This document shows positions 16,312 to 25,339 of a stretch of 53,037 nucleotides of DNA, one piece after another (position 1 is the stretch's first letter; each line of letters begins with the position of its first letter). Source of the stretch: an uncultured Ruminococcus sp. (GTDB lineage: Bacteria; Bacillota; Clostridia; Oscillospirales; Acutalibacteraceae); contig CADAYK010000017.1 of the NCBI GenBank assembly GCA_902792105.1, forward strand, positions 1-53,037, written 5' to 3'. A program made the translations under genes and the position numbers. Under the pieces are notes generated by a model. The model saw only the letters and a list, made by a program, of their open reading frames with translations. It was not told where the DNA came from and searched no databases.

Positions 16312-16535
16312 TAAAAAAGTAAGCGCGGAGCTTTTCGGCTTCCGCGCTTTTGTGTGTCCGCTTTTTTGGGGGTGTATAAAATTGTTTGCTGTGCCCTTTT
16401 GTGCTTTGCCGCAACGGCGTAAGCCCTGCGCCTTCTGTGCCGGCGGTATTTTTTTCTGCCGCTCCCGAAAACAATATTCGCCGCCGATTCGTAAACCGCG
16501 TAAATAATGAAAATAAAAATACTGAAATTAATCAT
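16284..16535 (-). CDS. Possible small basic membrane protein
   Basis: An 83-residue frame starting MINFSIFIFIIYAVYESAANIVF, with a strong GGAGGAAGG ribosome binding site. One hydrophobic segment (3-22) precedes a very basic tail (RKKYRRHRRRRAYAVAAKHKR). Against it, the frame reads back through the terminator of the convergent peptidase gene and 28 bp into that gene, and the tail is low complexity. The ribosome binding site and N-terminus look real; the C-terminal part may not be. Confidence 0.4.
   Translation of the reverse strand: MINFSIFIFIIYAVYESAANIVFGSGRKKYRRHRRRRAYAVAAKHKRAQQTILYTPKKADTQKRGSRKAPRLLFYYCSMATIA
16319..16352 (+). terminator. Terminator after the C39-like peptidase
   Basis: AAGCGCGGA (16321-16329) pairs with TCCGCGCTT (16341-16349), followed by a short T run, 8 bp after the stop. 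Confidence 0.85.
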
Positions 16536-16753
16536 TCTGCCTTCCTCCAATTTATTTATTTTTTTCTTTTTCATTACCTTATGCCTTGTGCTTTTATTAT
16601 AAATTATTTGGTGTCCCAAAAAACGGACAATGCTCATGCAAATCGAAAATATTTTCGATAATAATTCCTGATAAAATATCCCAGTTAATTAACATATTAA
16701 AGAATTGCCAAAAAAGTAAATCATTCTTTGGATAATATCTACAAACCGTTCTA

Positions 16754-16783
16754 TTGACAAACAATTAACGAAAGTAATATAAT
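16754..16783 (+). promoter_or_regulatory. Promoter of the dehydratase-activator genes
   Basis: TTGACA (16754-16759), an 18-bp spacer and TATAAT (16778-16783), about 100 bp before the GTG start at 16882. Confidence 0.75.
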
Positions 16784-16881
16784 AATATATTGACGATAAT
16801 GGAATATAATGCCCGTTTGTACGGCGCATAATCTTAGTTTTTGCCGTGAAATCAAACACGGCTTACACACGGAGGCAAACA

Positions 16882-19785
16882 GTGAAATTAGGACTTGATA
16901 TCGGCTCAACAACAATAAAATGCGTTGTGCTTGACGACGACAACAAGCTGATTTACAGTACATATGAACGCCATCTGTCACAGATTACGGATAAAATTTC
17001 CGAAATCCTCGCCAGAGTGCGCACTCAAATTGACGGAGTTGAAAACGCAGCAGTTGCACTGTCGGGTTCGGCAGGCATGGGCGTTGCCCAAGATTGCGGA
17101 ATAGACTTTGTGCAGGAGGTTTATGCCACCAGAGTTGCCGCAAATACTTACATCCCCGGCACCGACGTAATAATCGAGCTGGGCGGCGAGGACGCTAAAA
17201 TACTCTTCCTCACCGGCGGTCTTGAAGTGCGAATGAACGGCACCTGCGCAGGCGGCACCGGCGCGTTTATCGACCAGATGGCTACGCTTCTTAATGTTGA
17301 GCTTGAGGATCTTGATGAGCTTGCAAAAAAATTTGAAAAGACCTATACAATCGCCTCGCGCTGCGGCGTGTTCGCCAAAACCGATATCCAGCCGCTTTTA
17401 AACCAGGGCGCCCGAAAGGCAGACATCGCCGAAAGCATATTTAACGCCGTGGTCAGTCAGACTGTTGCCGGACTTGCTCAGGGACGTGAAATCGAGGGAC
17501 AGGTTGTTTACCTCGGCGGACCGCTTACGTTTATGAGCGAGCTCAGAAACTGTTTTGACCGCACCCTCGGAACAAAGGGGATCTGCCCCGAAAATTCACT
17601 GTATTACGTTGCCTGCGGCGCGGCTCTTTGCGCCGAAAACACAATAGATTTTGATGATATTATCGAAAAAGTGAAGAATTACCGCGGTTCGGGAAACTTC
17701 GCGTTCAATCCGCCTCTGTTTGAAAACGAGGCGGAATACGAAAAATTTAAGGCGCGCCACGCAAAGGCTGATGTAAAGCAAAAGGAGCTCAAGGACTATA
17801 AGGGCAAGGCTTACATCGGTATGGACGCGGGCTCAACCACCGTAAAGGGAGTTGTGCTCAACTCGGACGGCGAGCTGCTTTACTCAAAATACCTGCCCTC
17901 CAAGGGAAACCCTGTTGAAATCATCAAGGCTTTCCTCGGGGAGGTTTACGCGGTCAACCCGACGCTCAATGTTGTTTCGTCTGCGGTCACGGGCTACGGC
18001 GAGGACATTATTAAAAACGCGTTCAACGTGGATTACGGAGTTGTTGAAACTATTGCGCACTTTACCGCAGCAAAGTATTTTATGCCCGACGTCGAGTTTA
18101 TCATCGACATCGGCGGTCAGGACATCAAGTGCTTTAAAATCCACAACGGCGCAATAGACAATATCTTCTTAAACGAGGCTTGCTCATCGGGCTGCGGAAG
18201 CTTCTTGCAGACCTTTGCCAATGCTCTCGGTTACGAAATCGAGGAGTTTTCAAAGCTCGGACTTTTTGCAAAACGTCCGGTTGACCTCGGTTCCCGCTGT
18301 ACTGTTTTCATGAACTCCAGCGTTAAGCAGGCACAAAAAGACGGCGCTACGATCGAGGATATATCCGCCGGGCTTTCGCTCAGCGTTGTTAAAAACGCGC
18401 TCTACAAGGTGATCCGTGCCTCAAGCCCCGACGAACTCGGCAAGCGCATTGTTGTTCAGGGAGGAACCTTCCTCAACGACGCAGTGCTCCGTTCATTTGA
18501 ACAAGAGATGGGCGTTGAGGTCGTACGTCCGAATATTGCCGGACTTATGGGAGCGTACGGAGCCGCGCTTTACTCAATGAAAAAATCAAAGGGCAGCGGA
18601 AAAAGCAGTATTTCGGGCATTGACGAGCTGAAAAACTTCGTTCATGAAATCAAGGTTACAAACTGCGGAATGTGCTCAAACAACTGCCGCCTTACAATAA
18701 ACACCTTCGGCGGCGGAAGGCGCTTTATCGCCGGCAACCGCTGTGAACGCCCGGTAACACGCAAAGCTCCCGTTTCGGGCATGAATATGTATGAATACAA
18801 GCTTTCACTGCTCAACGGGTATAAACCCGTTGAAGGGCTTCGCGGAAAGCTCGGGATCCCCATGGGACTCAATATGTTTGAGCTTTATCCGTTCTGGTAC
18901 CGCTTCTTTACCGAGTTGAAGTTCGAGGTTTTCAAATCTCCGTTTTCAAGCCGCAAGCTTTATCAGCGCGGTCAGCAGACCATCCCCAGCGACACCATCT
19001 GCTTCCCGGCAAAGCTTATGCACGGTCATATACAAACATTGATCGACGAGGGAGCAAAAACGATTTTTTATCCCTGTCTTTCATATAATTTTGACGAGCA
19101 CCTCGGCGACAACCACTACAACTGTCCTGTTGTTGCCTATTATCCCGAAGTTATACAAAACAATATGAAGGACATCAAAAAGGTGCACTTCATCAAGGAA
19201 TATTTCGGCATCCACCGTCCCAAGGATTTCCCGAGGAAGGCTTACGAGCGTCTTTCGTTCTACTTCCCCGACCTTACCTTAAACGAGGTCAGGATCGCCG
19301 CTAAAAAGGCATATGAGGAGCAGGACAAATACAGGCAAAAGGTACAGATAAAGGGAGATGAAATTATCGCCAAGGCTGAAAAAGAGGGCAAAAAAATAAT
19401 CGTTCTCGCAGGCCGTCCGTACCACGTCGATCCCGAAATCAACCACGGAATCGACAAGCTTATCTCGAGCTTCAACGTGGCTATTGTAAGCGAGGATGTT
19501 GTTTCCTCAAAGGTCGAACGATTCCAAACCCATGTGCTCAACCAGTGGACCTACCATTCGCGCCTGTACGCGGCGGCAAAGTATGTAACCACGCGCAAGG
19601 ATATGGAGCTTGTCCAGCTTGTGTCCTTCGGCTGCGGCGTTGACGCGATAACAACCGACGAGGTTCGCGAAATTCTCGAATCCGAAAATAAAATTTACAC
19701 CCAGATTAAAATAGATGAAATTACAAACCTCGGCGCGGTCAAGATTCGCATAAGAAGTCTGCTTGCCGCAATCGACAACGATTAA
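16882..19785 (+). CDS. 2-Hydroxyacyl-CoA dehydratase activator-like protein, tandem ASKHA plus DUF2229
   Basis: A 967-residue protein. Two activator (BadF/BcrA-type ASKHA ATPase) modules occur in tandem: GLDIGSTTIKCVVL (start) with GTCAGGTGAF and SRCGVFAKTD, then YIGMDAGSTTVKGVVL (about 308) with EACSSGCGSF and SRCTVFMNSS. The Cys residues match the ligands of the bridging [4Fe-4S] cluster of HgdC-type activases. A Cys-rich linker NCGMCSNNCR (about 595) precedes a DUF2229 region starting GIPMGLNMFELYPFWYRFF. The frame extends upstream to 16846, but GTG 16882 has a CGGAGG site. Relatives in Clostridia are commonly one chain of about 1,400 residues that also includes the part encoded next here. 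The reaction served is unknown. Confidence 0.85.
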   Translation: MKLGLDIGSTTIKCVVLDDDNKLIYSTYERHLSQITDKISEILARVRTQIDGVENAAVALSGSAGMGVAQDCGIDFVQEVYATRVAANTYIPGTDVIIELGGEDAKILFLTGGLEVRMNGTCAGGTGAFIDQMATLLNVELEDLDELAKKFEKTYTIASRCGVFAKTDIQPLLNQGARKADIAESIFNAVVSQTVAGLAQGREIEGQVVYLGGPLTFMSELRNCFDRTLGTKGICPENSLYYVACGAALCAENTIDFDDIIEKVKNYRGSGNFAFNPPLFENEAEYEKFKARHAKADVKQKELKDYKGKAYIGMDAGSTTVKGVVLNSDGELLYSKYLPSKGNPVEIIKAFLGEVYAVNPTLNVVSSAVTGYGEDIIKNAFNVDYGVVETIAHFTAAKYFMPDVEFIIDIGGQDIKCFKIHNGAIDNIFLNEACSSGCGSFLQTFANALGYEIEEFSKLGLFAKRPVDLGSRCTVFMNSSVKQAQKDGATIEDISAGLSLSVVKNALYKVIRASSPDELGKRIVVQGGTFLNDAVLRSFEQEMGVEVVRPNIAGLMGAYGAALYSMKKSKGSGKSSISGIDELKNFVHEIKVTNCGMCSNNCRLTINTFGGGRRFIAGNRCERPVTRKAPVSGMNMYEYKLSLLNGYKPVEGLRGKLGIPMGLNMFELYPFWYRFFTELKFEVFKSPFSSRKLYQRGQQTIPSDTICFPAKLMHGHIQTLIDEGAKTIFYPCLSYNFDEHLGDNHYNCPVVAYYPEVIQNNMKDIKKVHFIKEYFGIHRPKDFPRKAYERLSFYFPDLTLNEVRIAAKKAYEEQDKYRQKVQIKGDEIIAKAEKEGKKIIVLAGRPYHVDPEINHGIDKLISSFNVAIVSEDVVSSKVERFQTHVLNQWTYHSRLYAAAKYVTTRKDMELVQLVSFGCGVDAITTDEVREILESENKIYTQIKIDEITNLGAVKIRIRSLLAAIDND

Positions 19786-19810
19786 CCGGGGGCTTGAAAG
19801 GAAATTCTCT

Positions 19811-21133
19811 ATGGCGGAATTGAAATACGACAAAAAATCCGGCCGTTTGATTTTTACCAAACAGATGAAAAGGGATTATACAATATTAATGCCGAATATG
19901 TCGCCTATTCATTTCAGAATACTGAAGAATGTGTTCGTTCATTACGGCTACAAGGCAGAGCTGCTTGAAACTACCGGTCCCGAAATTGCCCAAACCGGTT
20001 TGAAGTATGTTCACAACGATACCTGCTACCCCGCGCTTTTGGTAATCGGTCAGTTTATTCACGCTCTCCAAAGCGGAAAATACGATGTTCACAAGGTTGC
20101 GCTCATGATTACCCAGACAGGCGGAGGCTGCCGTGCGTCAAACTATATTTTTCTTCTGAGAAAAGCGCTGAAAAAGGCAGGCTTCGATTTTGTTCCGGTA
20201 ATTTCACTTTCCTTCGGAATGGAGAAAAATCCCGGCTTTTCGCTTACTCTTCCGCTTATCAGACGCTTTCTCGGAGGTCTTGTTTACGGCGACCAGCTTA
20301 TGCTGCTGTCAAACCAAACCAAGCCTTACGAGATCAACAAGGGCGAAACGATGCAGCTTGTTGACACCTGGAGCGAAAGAATTTCCAATATGCTTATCGA
20401 GGGCAGAGGCTACACGCTCGAGGAGGTTGATGAAAACCTCCACAAGCTCACCAAGGACTTTTCCAAAATCGAACTGAACAAGGTGCCCAAGATAAAGGTG
20501 GGCATCGTAGGCGAAATTTACGTAAAATATTCCAAGATGGCTAACAACGGGCTTGAAGAATTTCTTGCCGAACAGGACTGCGAGGTTTGTGTGCCGGGAA
20601 TCATGGGCTTTGCCGCGTTTAAGGTTGACAACCGCATCGAGGATTATAAAATGTTCGGCGGCAACCGTATTAAATACGAGGTGTGCAAGAGGCTTCTTGA
20701 TTACCTGACCAAGCTTGAAAAATTAATGGTCGAGGCAGCCGAAAGGTTCAGCTTTGTTCCGCCGCATCAGTACGCCCACACCAAAGAGCTTGTAAAGGGA
20801 GTGATCGGTTACGGAAGCAAGATGGGCGAGGGCTGGCTGCTCACCGCCGAAATGCTTGAGCTTGCCGAAACCGGCTATGAAAACATTGTTTGCACCCAGC
20901 CGTTCGGATGTCTGCCCAACCACATCAACGGAAAGGGCGCAATACGCAAAATCAAAGAGGTTAAACCCAACGCCAACATCGTGACCATCGACTACGATCC
21001 CGGCGCGCCCAAGGTAAACCAGGAAAACCGTATTAAGCTTATGCTTGCAGTGGCAAGAGAAGAGCTCAAAAAGAAGCTTGACGAGGAAAAAACGGTAAAA
21101 CCCGGCAGCAACAGCAAATCCGAAAAAAAATAA
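19811..21133 (+). CDS. 2-Hydroxyacyl-CoA dehydratase-like (HgdB/DUF2229-associated) protein
   Basis: A 440-residue protein starting MAELKYDKKSGRLIF after AAAGGAAA, 25 bp behind the activator gene. It resembles the C-terminal part of the large activator-dehydratase proteins: HNDTCYPALLVIGQFIHAL, MITQTGGGCRASNYIFLLRKAL, KVGIVGEIYVKYSKMANNGLEEFL and a CTQPFGCLPNHINGKG Cys motif near the C-terminus. Several conserved Cys (in DTCYP, GGCRAS and FGCLP) could bind an Fe-S cluster, as in HgdA/HgdB. Read with the upstream gene it forms a two-subunit version of a protein that is usually fused. The C-terminal 20 residues are Lys-rich. Confidence 0.8.
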   Translation: MAELKYDKKSGRLIFTKQMKRDYTILMPNMSPIHFRILKNVFVHYGYKAELLETTGPEIAQTGLKYVHNDTCYPALLVIGQFIHALQSGKYDVHKVALMITQTGGGCRASNYIFLLRKALKKAGFDFVPVISLSFGMEKNPGFSLTLPLIRRFLGGLVYGDQLMLLSNQTKPYEINKGETMQLVDTWSERISNMLIEGRGYTLEEVDENLHKLTKDFSKIELNKVPKIKVGIVGEIYVKYSKMANNGLEEFLAEQDCEVCVPGIMGFAAFKVDNRIEDYKMFGGNRIKYEVCKRLLDYLTKLEKLMVEAAERFSFVPPHQYAHTKELVKGVIGYGSKMGEGWLLTAEMLELAETGYENIVCTQPFGCLPNHINGKGAIRKIKEVKPNANIVTIDYDPGAPKVNQENRIKLMLAVAREELKKKLDEEKTVKPGSNSKSEKK

Positions 21134-21146
21134 AAATATTGATATT

Positions 21147-21173
21147 AAGCGCGGGAAAGCACCTGCGCTTTTT
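21147..21173 (+). terminator. Terminator after the dehydratase-like gene
   Basis: AAGCGC and GCGCTT arms with a partly paired GGG...CCT interior and a TTTTT tail, about 14 bp after the stop. Confidence 0.65.
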
Positions 21174-21223
21174 GTATGGTTATTTTATACAATAATTTTC
21201 ACAATATACCATTATTTTGCTTA

Positions 21224-21252
21224 TTGAATAACAAATAGGAAAATGATATAAT
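21224..21252 (+). promoter_or_regulatory. Promoter of the dockerin-transglutaminase gene
   Basis: TTGAAT (21224-21229), a 17-bp spacer and TATAAT (21247-21252). The implied start of transcription is only about 13 nt before the ATG. Confidence 0.65.
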
Positions 21253-21271
21253 AATTATAAAGTATTATAAT

Positions 21272-22798
21272 ATGAGTATTAAAAAAACCTTACGCAAGCT
21301 TGCTTCGGCAGTGTTAAGCGCGGCGATCGCTGCGGGAATGGCAGCTGCGGCTGTGAGTGCTTCAGCTGCGCAAATAACTCCTTCGGGATATATAACCATC
21401 CATCATGATTTTGCCTCTCAAAATGCCGGAGCTATCCAAGCACTGGCTCAGGGAATCAGAAACAGACAGTCGCAGATAAATATAAGCCAATATCATATTC
21501 CCACGTCGGACGCAAGACTTTTGTTTGAAGCGGTAACCAATATGAACCCGGAATTGTTTTATGTTGACCAGGGCTTCAGCTATTATGTAACCACATACAA
21601 CGGTGTAAGCTGCATCTATTCTTTGGTGGTCGACTACACATACACCGCCGCAGAAGTCAGCACTATGATGGCGGAGTTTGATGAAAAATCGGACTATTAT
21701 CTGTCAAAAATCAAGCCCGGCATGACTGATTTTGAAAAGGCGCTTATTCTGCATGACGAGCTTATTTTAAACAGTTCATACCTGCTTGACGGCTCAACTT
21801 ATTCTCTTATGGTTGACGGTACGGGAAAATGCGAGGACTATTCAAAGGCATACGCGTTTCTTTTAGCTCAGGCAGGAATTAAATGTGAGATGGTTATTTC
21901 GCCTAAAAAAGACCAAAACGACACGGACGGCATGTCTCACCAGTGGGTAAAGGTTTGTATCGACGGTACTTATTATCATGTTGATCCCACATGGGATGAT
22001 CCCACCTTAACGGACGCTTACTATTACCAGTATTACTCCGGTGAAACCCGTCCGAATACACACAGCGGACTTGTTTATCACACGTTCTTTCTTGTCAGCG
22101 ATTCTCTTATCGGATCGACAGCTCTCGGAGATCCCCACACAGGCTACACCTCGTTTTATCCATCGCCCTCAACCTATGACAACGCTTTGTTCAGGGATGT
22201 TAAGTCGCGGTTTTGCTATGTTGACGGAAGCCTGTACGCAATGAAATACAACAGCAGTAATTACACCGGCAGCCTTGTGCGCTATAATCCCGTAAACAAT
22301 ACAACACAAACCATAAAAAGCTTTAACTATTATTGGAGCGCGCCGGGCGGCGGATTTTGGACAGGCTTCTTCTCGGGGCTTGAATATCTTGACGGACTGT
22401 TCTATTTTAATTCACCCAACAGCGTTAATACATATGATATGACCACGGATACCGTTTCCGAATTTGCGCATAATCCGTCAAACGGAAATATTTACGGAAT
22501 AAATATTATCAACCGCGATGTTTACGCCTACACCGCTTCAAACCCCAACGACTTCCTTGACAGCTGGCTTTTAGGTCATGTTGACGAGCCCCTGCCTCCG
22601 CTTGAATTAGGCGATGTCGACGGCAACGGCAGAGTGGATATACGCGATGTAACAGCTATTCAGCGCTATAAGGCGGTACTGATTCAGCTTGACTCAAGAC
22701 AGCTTGCCGCGGCTGACATTGACGGCGACGGAAATGTGACAGTAAACGACGCTACCGAGCTGCAAAAACAATTAGCTAAGATTTATACCGTTAACTGA
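21272..22798 (+). CDS. Secreted transglutaminase-like protein with type I dockerin
   Basis: A 508-residue exported protein. A signal peptide (1-33, cut near ASAAQ) is followed by a transglutaminase-like domain with the triad Cys in DGTGKCEDYSKAYAFLL (about 188), His in MSHQWVKV (about 229) and Asp in YHVDPTWDD (about 245). A region of aromatic repeats (about 280-440) may form a propeller-like module. The C-terminus is a type I dockerin with two calcium loops, DVDGNGRVDIRD and DIDGDGNVTVND, each followed by a helix. Dockerins dock proteins to cohesin scaffoldins, so this one is presumably recruited to a cellulosome-like or cell-surface complex. No Shine-Dalgarno sequence precedes ATG 21272. 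The catalytic direction (crosslinking or proteolysis) is unknown. Confidence 0.85.
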   Translation: MSIKKTLRKLASAVLSAAIAAGMAAAAVSASAAQITPSGYITIHHDFASQNAGAIQALAQGIRNRQSQINISQYHIPTSDARLLFEAVTNMNPELFYVDQGFSYYVTTYNGVSCIYSLVVDYTYTAAEVSTMMAEFDEKSDYYLSKIKPGMTDFEKALILHDELILNSSYLLDGSTYSLMVDGTGKCEDYSKAYAFLLAQAGIKCEMVISPKKDQNDTDGMSHQWVKVCIDGTYYHVDPTWDDPTLTDAYYYQYYSGETRPNTHSGLVYHTFFLVSDSLIGSTALGDPHTGYTSFYPSPSTYDNALFRDVKSRFCYVDGSLYAMKYNSSNYTGSLVRYNPVNNTTQTIKSFNYYWSAPGGGFWTGFFSGLEYLDGLFYFNSPNSVNTYDMTTDTVSEFAHNPSNGNIYGINIINRDVYAYTASNPNDFLDSWLLGHVDEPLPPLELGDVDGNGRVDIRDVTAIQRYKAVLIQLDSRQLAAADIDGDGNVTVNDATELQKQLAKIYTVN

Positions 22799-23114
22799 TA
22801 TTTTTATTTAAATTTAAGGGTTGTTCATCCGAACAGCCCTTTTGCTTTGCCGAATTCAGCGCCTGCTTTCTGCGCAGGTATTTTTCGCGTGTGGCAAGTC
22901 CGCCTCTCATGTGCCGCTCGATTTTGTTTGTATCAAGTACCTTTCGCACGCTTCTGTACAGCGACGGGTTAAAAGTCCTCAGCCTTTGGCTGACGTCCTT
23001 GTGCACGGTACTTTTGCTTATCCCGAACTTTTGCGCCGCAGCTCTGACAGTGGCGTTGCGCTCTATTATGTACCGTGCGAGCATTGCCGCCCGTTCTTCT
23101 GTTAATCCGTTCAA
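22791..23114 (-). CDS. spoIIID: Sporulation transcriptional regulator SpoIIID
   Basis: A 107-residue helix-turn-helix protein. RNATVRAAAQKFGISKSTVHKDVSQRL matches the SpoIIID helix-turn-helix, and NPSLYRSVRKVLDTNKIERHMRGGLATREKYLRRK matches its C-terminal basic region (family ...LD.nK.eRHiRGG.ATk.KY). SpoIIID acts in the mother cell together with sigma-E. The open frame reaches 23141, but TTG 23114 lies about 7 bases after GGGAGGG and gives the usual N-terminus (NGLTEERAAMLARYIIERN). The C-terminal tail is longer than in Bacillus and overlaps the convergent transglutaminase gene by 8 bp and its terminator. Confidence 0.88.
   Translation of the reverse strand: MNGLTEERAAMLARYIIERNATVRAAAQKFGISKSTVHKDVSQRLRTFNPSLYRSVRKVLDTNKIERHMRGGLATREKYLRRKQALNSAKQKGCSDEQPLNLNKNIS
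22816..22843 (+). terminator. Terminator of the transglutaminase gene, inside the spoIIID coding end
   Basis: AAGGGTTGTTC (22816-22826) pairs over 11 bp (one G-U) with GAACAGCCCTT (22831-22841), with a 4-nt loop and T residues after. It falls within the last codons of convergent spoIIID. Confidence 0.85.
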
Positions 23115-23219
23115 TAAAAACCCTCCCGCGGTTTTTGCCAAATGGCTTTGGTAAAATATATGTGAGTAAATTTCCCCTTATTCATTGCGGCATAATAAAC
23201 AATAGGCCGTTTTTTTAGA

Positions 23220-23248
23220 TTGACTTTTACAATCGGCTGTATTATAAT
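23220..23248 (+). promoter_or_regulatory. Promoter of the nucleotide-sugar dehydratase gene
   Basis: TTGACT (23220-23225), a 17-bp spacer and TATAAT (23243-23248), about 50 bp before ATG 23297. Confidence 0.75.
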
Positions 23249-23296
23249 TACTTTGATTTATTATGTATTATGATAATGTGTAGATAGAGGAAATGT

Positions 23297-25168
23297 ATGA
23301 AAAAAATAAATTTACGCAAGATTGTTTTAATGCTTGCCGATATATTTATCATTATAACGAGCGGATTATCGCTTAACTATGCTCTTGCCGTAACTAAGGT
23401 TATCGGAGCCGAGTCAAACGGGATATTGTTTTATTATATGGTGATAAACCTGCTCAGCTGTGCGCTTATGCTGTTCGCGTTCGGTGCCTATTCGCGGCTA
23501 TGGCGATATTTTGACATAAAGGATTATGTCATATGTGCCTTCGCGATGGCTGTCGGGTTCGTCATAGGCTTCGCTGTTCTTACAATGATGGACATGTCGC
23601 CGAGGAAAATATTTGTGCTTTTGTATTTCATCGTCGCGACCATCGGGGTACTGCTTTTCAGATTTATTTTTAAAAGGACGTTTTTGGAGCTTGTCGAAAG
23701 CGGACGGGACGAAAACTCCGAGCGCACGCTTATTGTAGGCGCAGGACACGCCGGAAGAATGATTCTTACCGAAATCAGAAACGCCAGATCGGATATAAAC
23801 AATCCTTCGCATAAAATTCTGCCTGTTTGTCTTGTGGATGACGACACCACAAAGCTTCACACAAAGGTAAACGGCGTAGAGGTTGTGGGTACCTGTCCCG
23901 AAATCCCGGCAATTTGCTCAAAATACGGCATCACCAATATTATTGTCGCGATCCCGTCCTGTGAAGAGGATGAAAAACGCAAAATTTTGGACTATTGCTC
24001 GGCAACCGAATGTAAAATCAAGGTCGTTCCTTACCTAAGCGAGATTTTGTTCAACGAACAGCAACCGCTTATTTCTCAGGCTAAGGAAATAAAAATTGAA
24101 GATCTGCTCGGCAGAAAACCGATTGAATTTAACCGCGAAAAGATAAGCAAATTCATCAACGGCAAGGTCTGCATGGTAACGGGCGGCGGCGGATCCATAG
24201 GCAGCGAGCTTGTCCGCCAAATTGTAAAATACAGCCCGAAGCAGGTTATAATCGTTGATATTTACGAAAACAACGCCTATGATATTCAGCAGGAGCTTTT
24301 GCTTGAATACGGTTCGGCAATCAACCTTGTTACAATTATTTCATCGGTGCGCGATTACGATAAAATGGAGGTCATCTTTAAAGAGTACAAACCTCAAATC
24401 GTATTTCACGCCGCCGCTCACAAGCATGTTCCGCTAATGGAAACCGTGCCCGAGGAAGCGGTAAAGAACAATATTTTCGGTACCTACAATGTAGCAGACC
24501 TGTCCGAAAAATATAATGTTGATAAGTTTGTAATGATTTCCACCGACAAGGCTGTTAACCCGACCAATGTAATGGGAGCCACAAAGCGCGCGTGCGAAAT
24601 GATTATACAGTATAAGAGCCAGAACAGCAGGCATACCGACTTTGTAACAACAAGATTCGGAAACGTGCTCGGCTCAAACGGCTCGGTAATTCCGCTTTTC
24701 CGCCGCCAGATAGAAAGCGGTTCCGCGGTAACTGTTACCCACCCAGATATTATCCGCTACTTTATGACCATACCCGAAGCGGTTTCTCTTGTGCTTGAAG
24801 CCGGCGCAATGGCAAAGGGCGGCGAAATATTCGTGCTCGATATGGGCGCTCCCGTAAAAATCACAACTCTTGCCGAAAACCTTATCAGAATGTACGGAAA
24901 GGTTCCTTACAAGGATGTTCCCATTGTGTTTACGGGACTCCGTCCGGGCGAAAAGCTGTTTGAAGAGCTTTTGATGGACGAGGAGGGCTTAAAGTCAACC
25001 GAAAACAAGAAAATCTTTATCGGAAATCAAATTGATATCGACGAAAGAGTGTTAATATCAAAGCTTGCTGAGCTTAAAAAATCCGCTCAGGCAAACGACA
25101 GCGAAAAAACGGTTAAGTATCTTGCTGAATTGGTGCCCACCTTTGATCATCGAACCAATATAAAGTAA
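23297..25168 (+). CDS. Membrane nucleotide-sugar 4,6-dehydratase/epimerase (CapD/PglF type)
   Basis: A 623-residue membrane enzyme. Four N-terminal membrane segments (about 9-115) are followed by a CoA-binding-like Rossmann unit (LIVGAGHAGRMILTEI, near 145) and a full extended-SDR domain (VCMVTGGGGSIGSELVRQI, near 291). The catalytic area reads MISTDKAVNPTNVMGATKR, where the usual SDR Tyr is Met, as in the FlaA1/PglF/CapD dehydratases. GLRPGEKLFEELL is also diagnostic. The family makes modified UDP-GlcNAc-derived sugars for capsule, glycoprotein or wall glycans. It stands alone here, with its own promoter and terminator and no glycosyltransferase neighbours, so the end product is unknown. Confidence 0.88.
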   Translation: MKKINLRKIVLMLADIFIIITSGLSLNYALAVTKVIGAESNGILFYYMVINLLSCALMLFAFGAYSRLWRYFDIKDYVICAFAMAVGFVIGFAVLTMMDMSPRKIFVLLYFIVATIGVLLFRFIFKRTFLELVESGRDENSERTLIVGAGHAGRMILTEIRNARSDINNPSHKILPVCLVDDDTTKLHTKVNGVEVVGTCPEIPAICSKYGITNIIVAIPSCEEDEKRKILDYCSATECKIKVVPYLSEILFNEQQPLISQAKEIKIEDLLGRKPIEFNREKISKFINGKVCMVTGGGGSIGSELVRQIVKYSPKQVIIVDIYENNAYDIQQELLLEYGSAINLVTIISSVRDYDKMEVIFKEYKPQIVFHAAAHKHVPLMETVPEEAVKNNIFGTYNVADLSEKYNVDKFVMISTDKAVNPTNVMGATKRACEMIIQYKSQNSRHTDFVTTRFGNVLGSNGSVIPLFRRQIESGSAVTVTHPDIIRYFMTIPEAVSLVLEAGAMAKGGEIFVLDMGAPVKITTLAENLIRMYGKVPYKDVPIVFTGLRPGEKLFEELLMDEEGLKSTENKKIFIGNQIDIDERVLISKLAELKKSAQANDSEKTVKYLAELVPTFDHRTNIK

Positions 25169-25181
25169 AAATATAAGCATA

Positions 25182-25213
25182 AAAAAAGCAGCCGCAAACG
25201 GGTTGCTTTTTTT
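25182..25213 (+). terminator. Terminator after the dehydratase gene
   Basis: GCAGCC pairs with GGTTGC across a 7-nt loop, flanked by an A run on the left and a T run on the right, so it could serve both strands. Confidence 0.85.
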
Positions 25214-25260
25214 GCTTTTCGACAAATTTATAAAAAGTTAAAATTTTGTAATAAAATTAC

Positions 25261-25289
25261 TTGTTTTTGCCGTTGAATTAAGGTATAAT
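25261..25289 (+). promoter_or_regulatory. Promoter before the acidic-tail membrane protein and pyr genes
   Basis: TTGTTT (25261-25266), a 17-bp spacer and TATAAT (25284-25289), about 50 bp before the start codon at 25340. Confidence 0.6.
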
Positions 25290-25339
25290 TAAAACTGTAT
25301 GTAACTTTATTGCGCCAATTTCAGTTTGGGGGAATGGAA

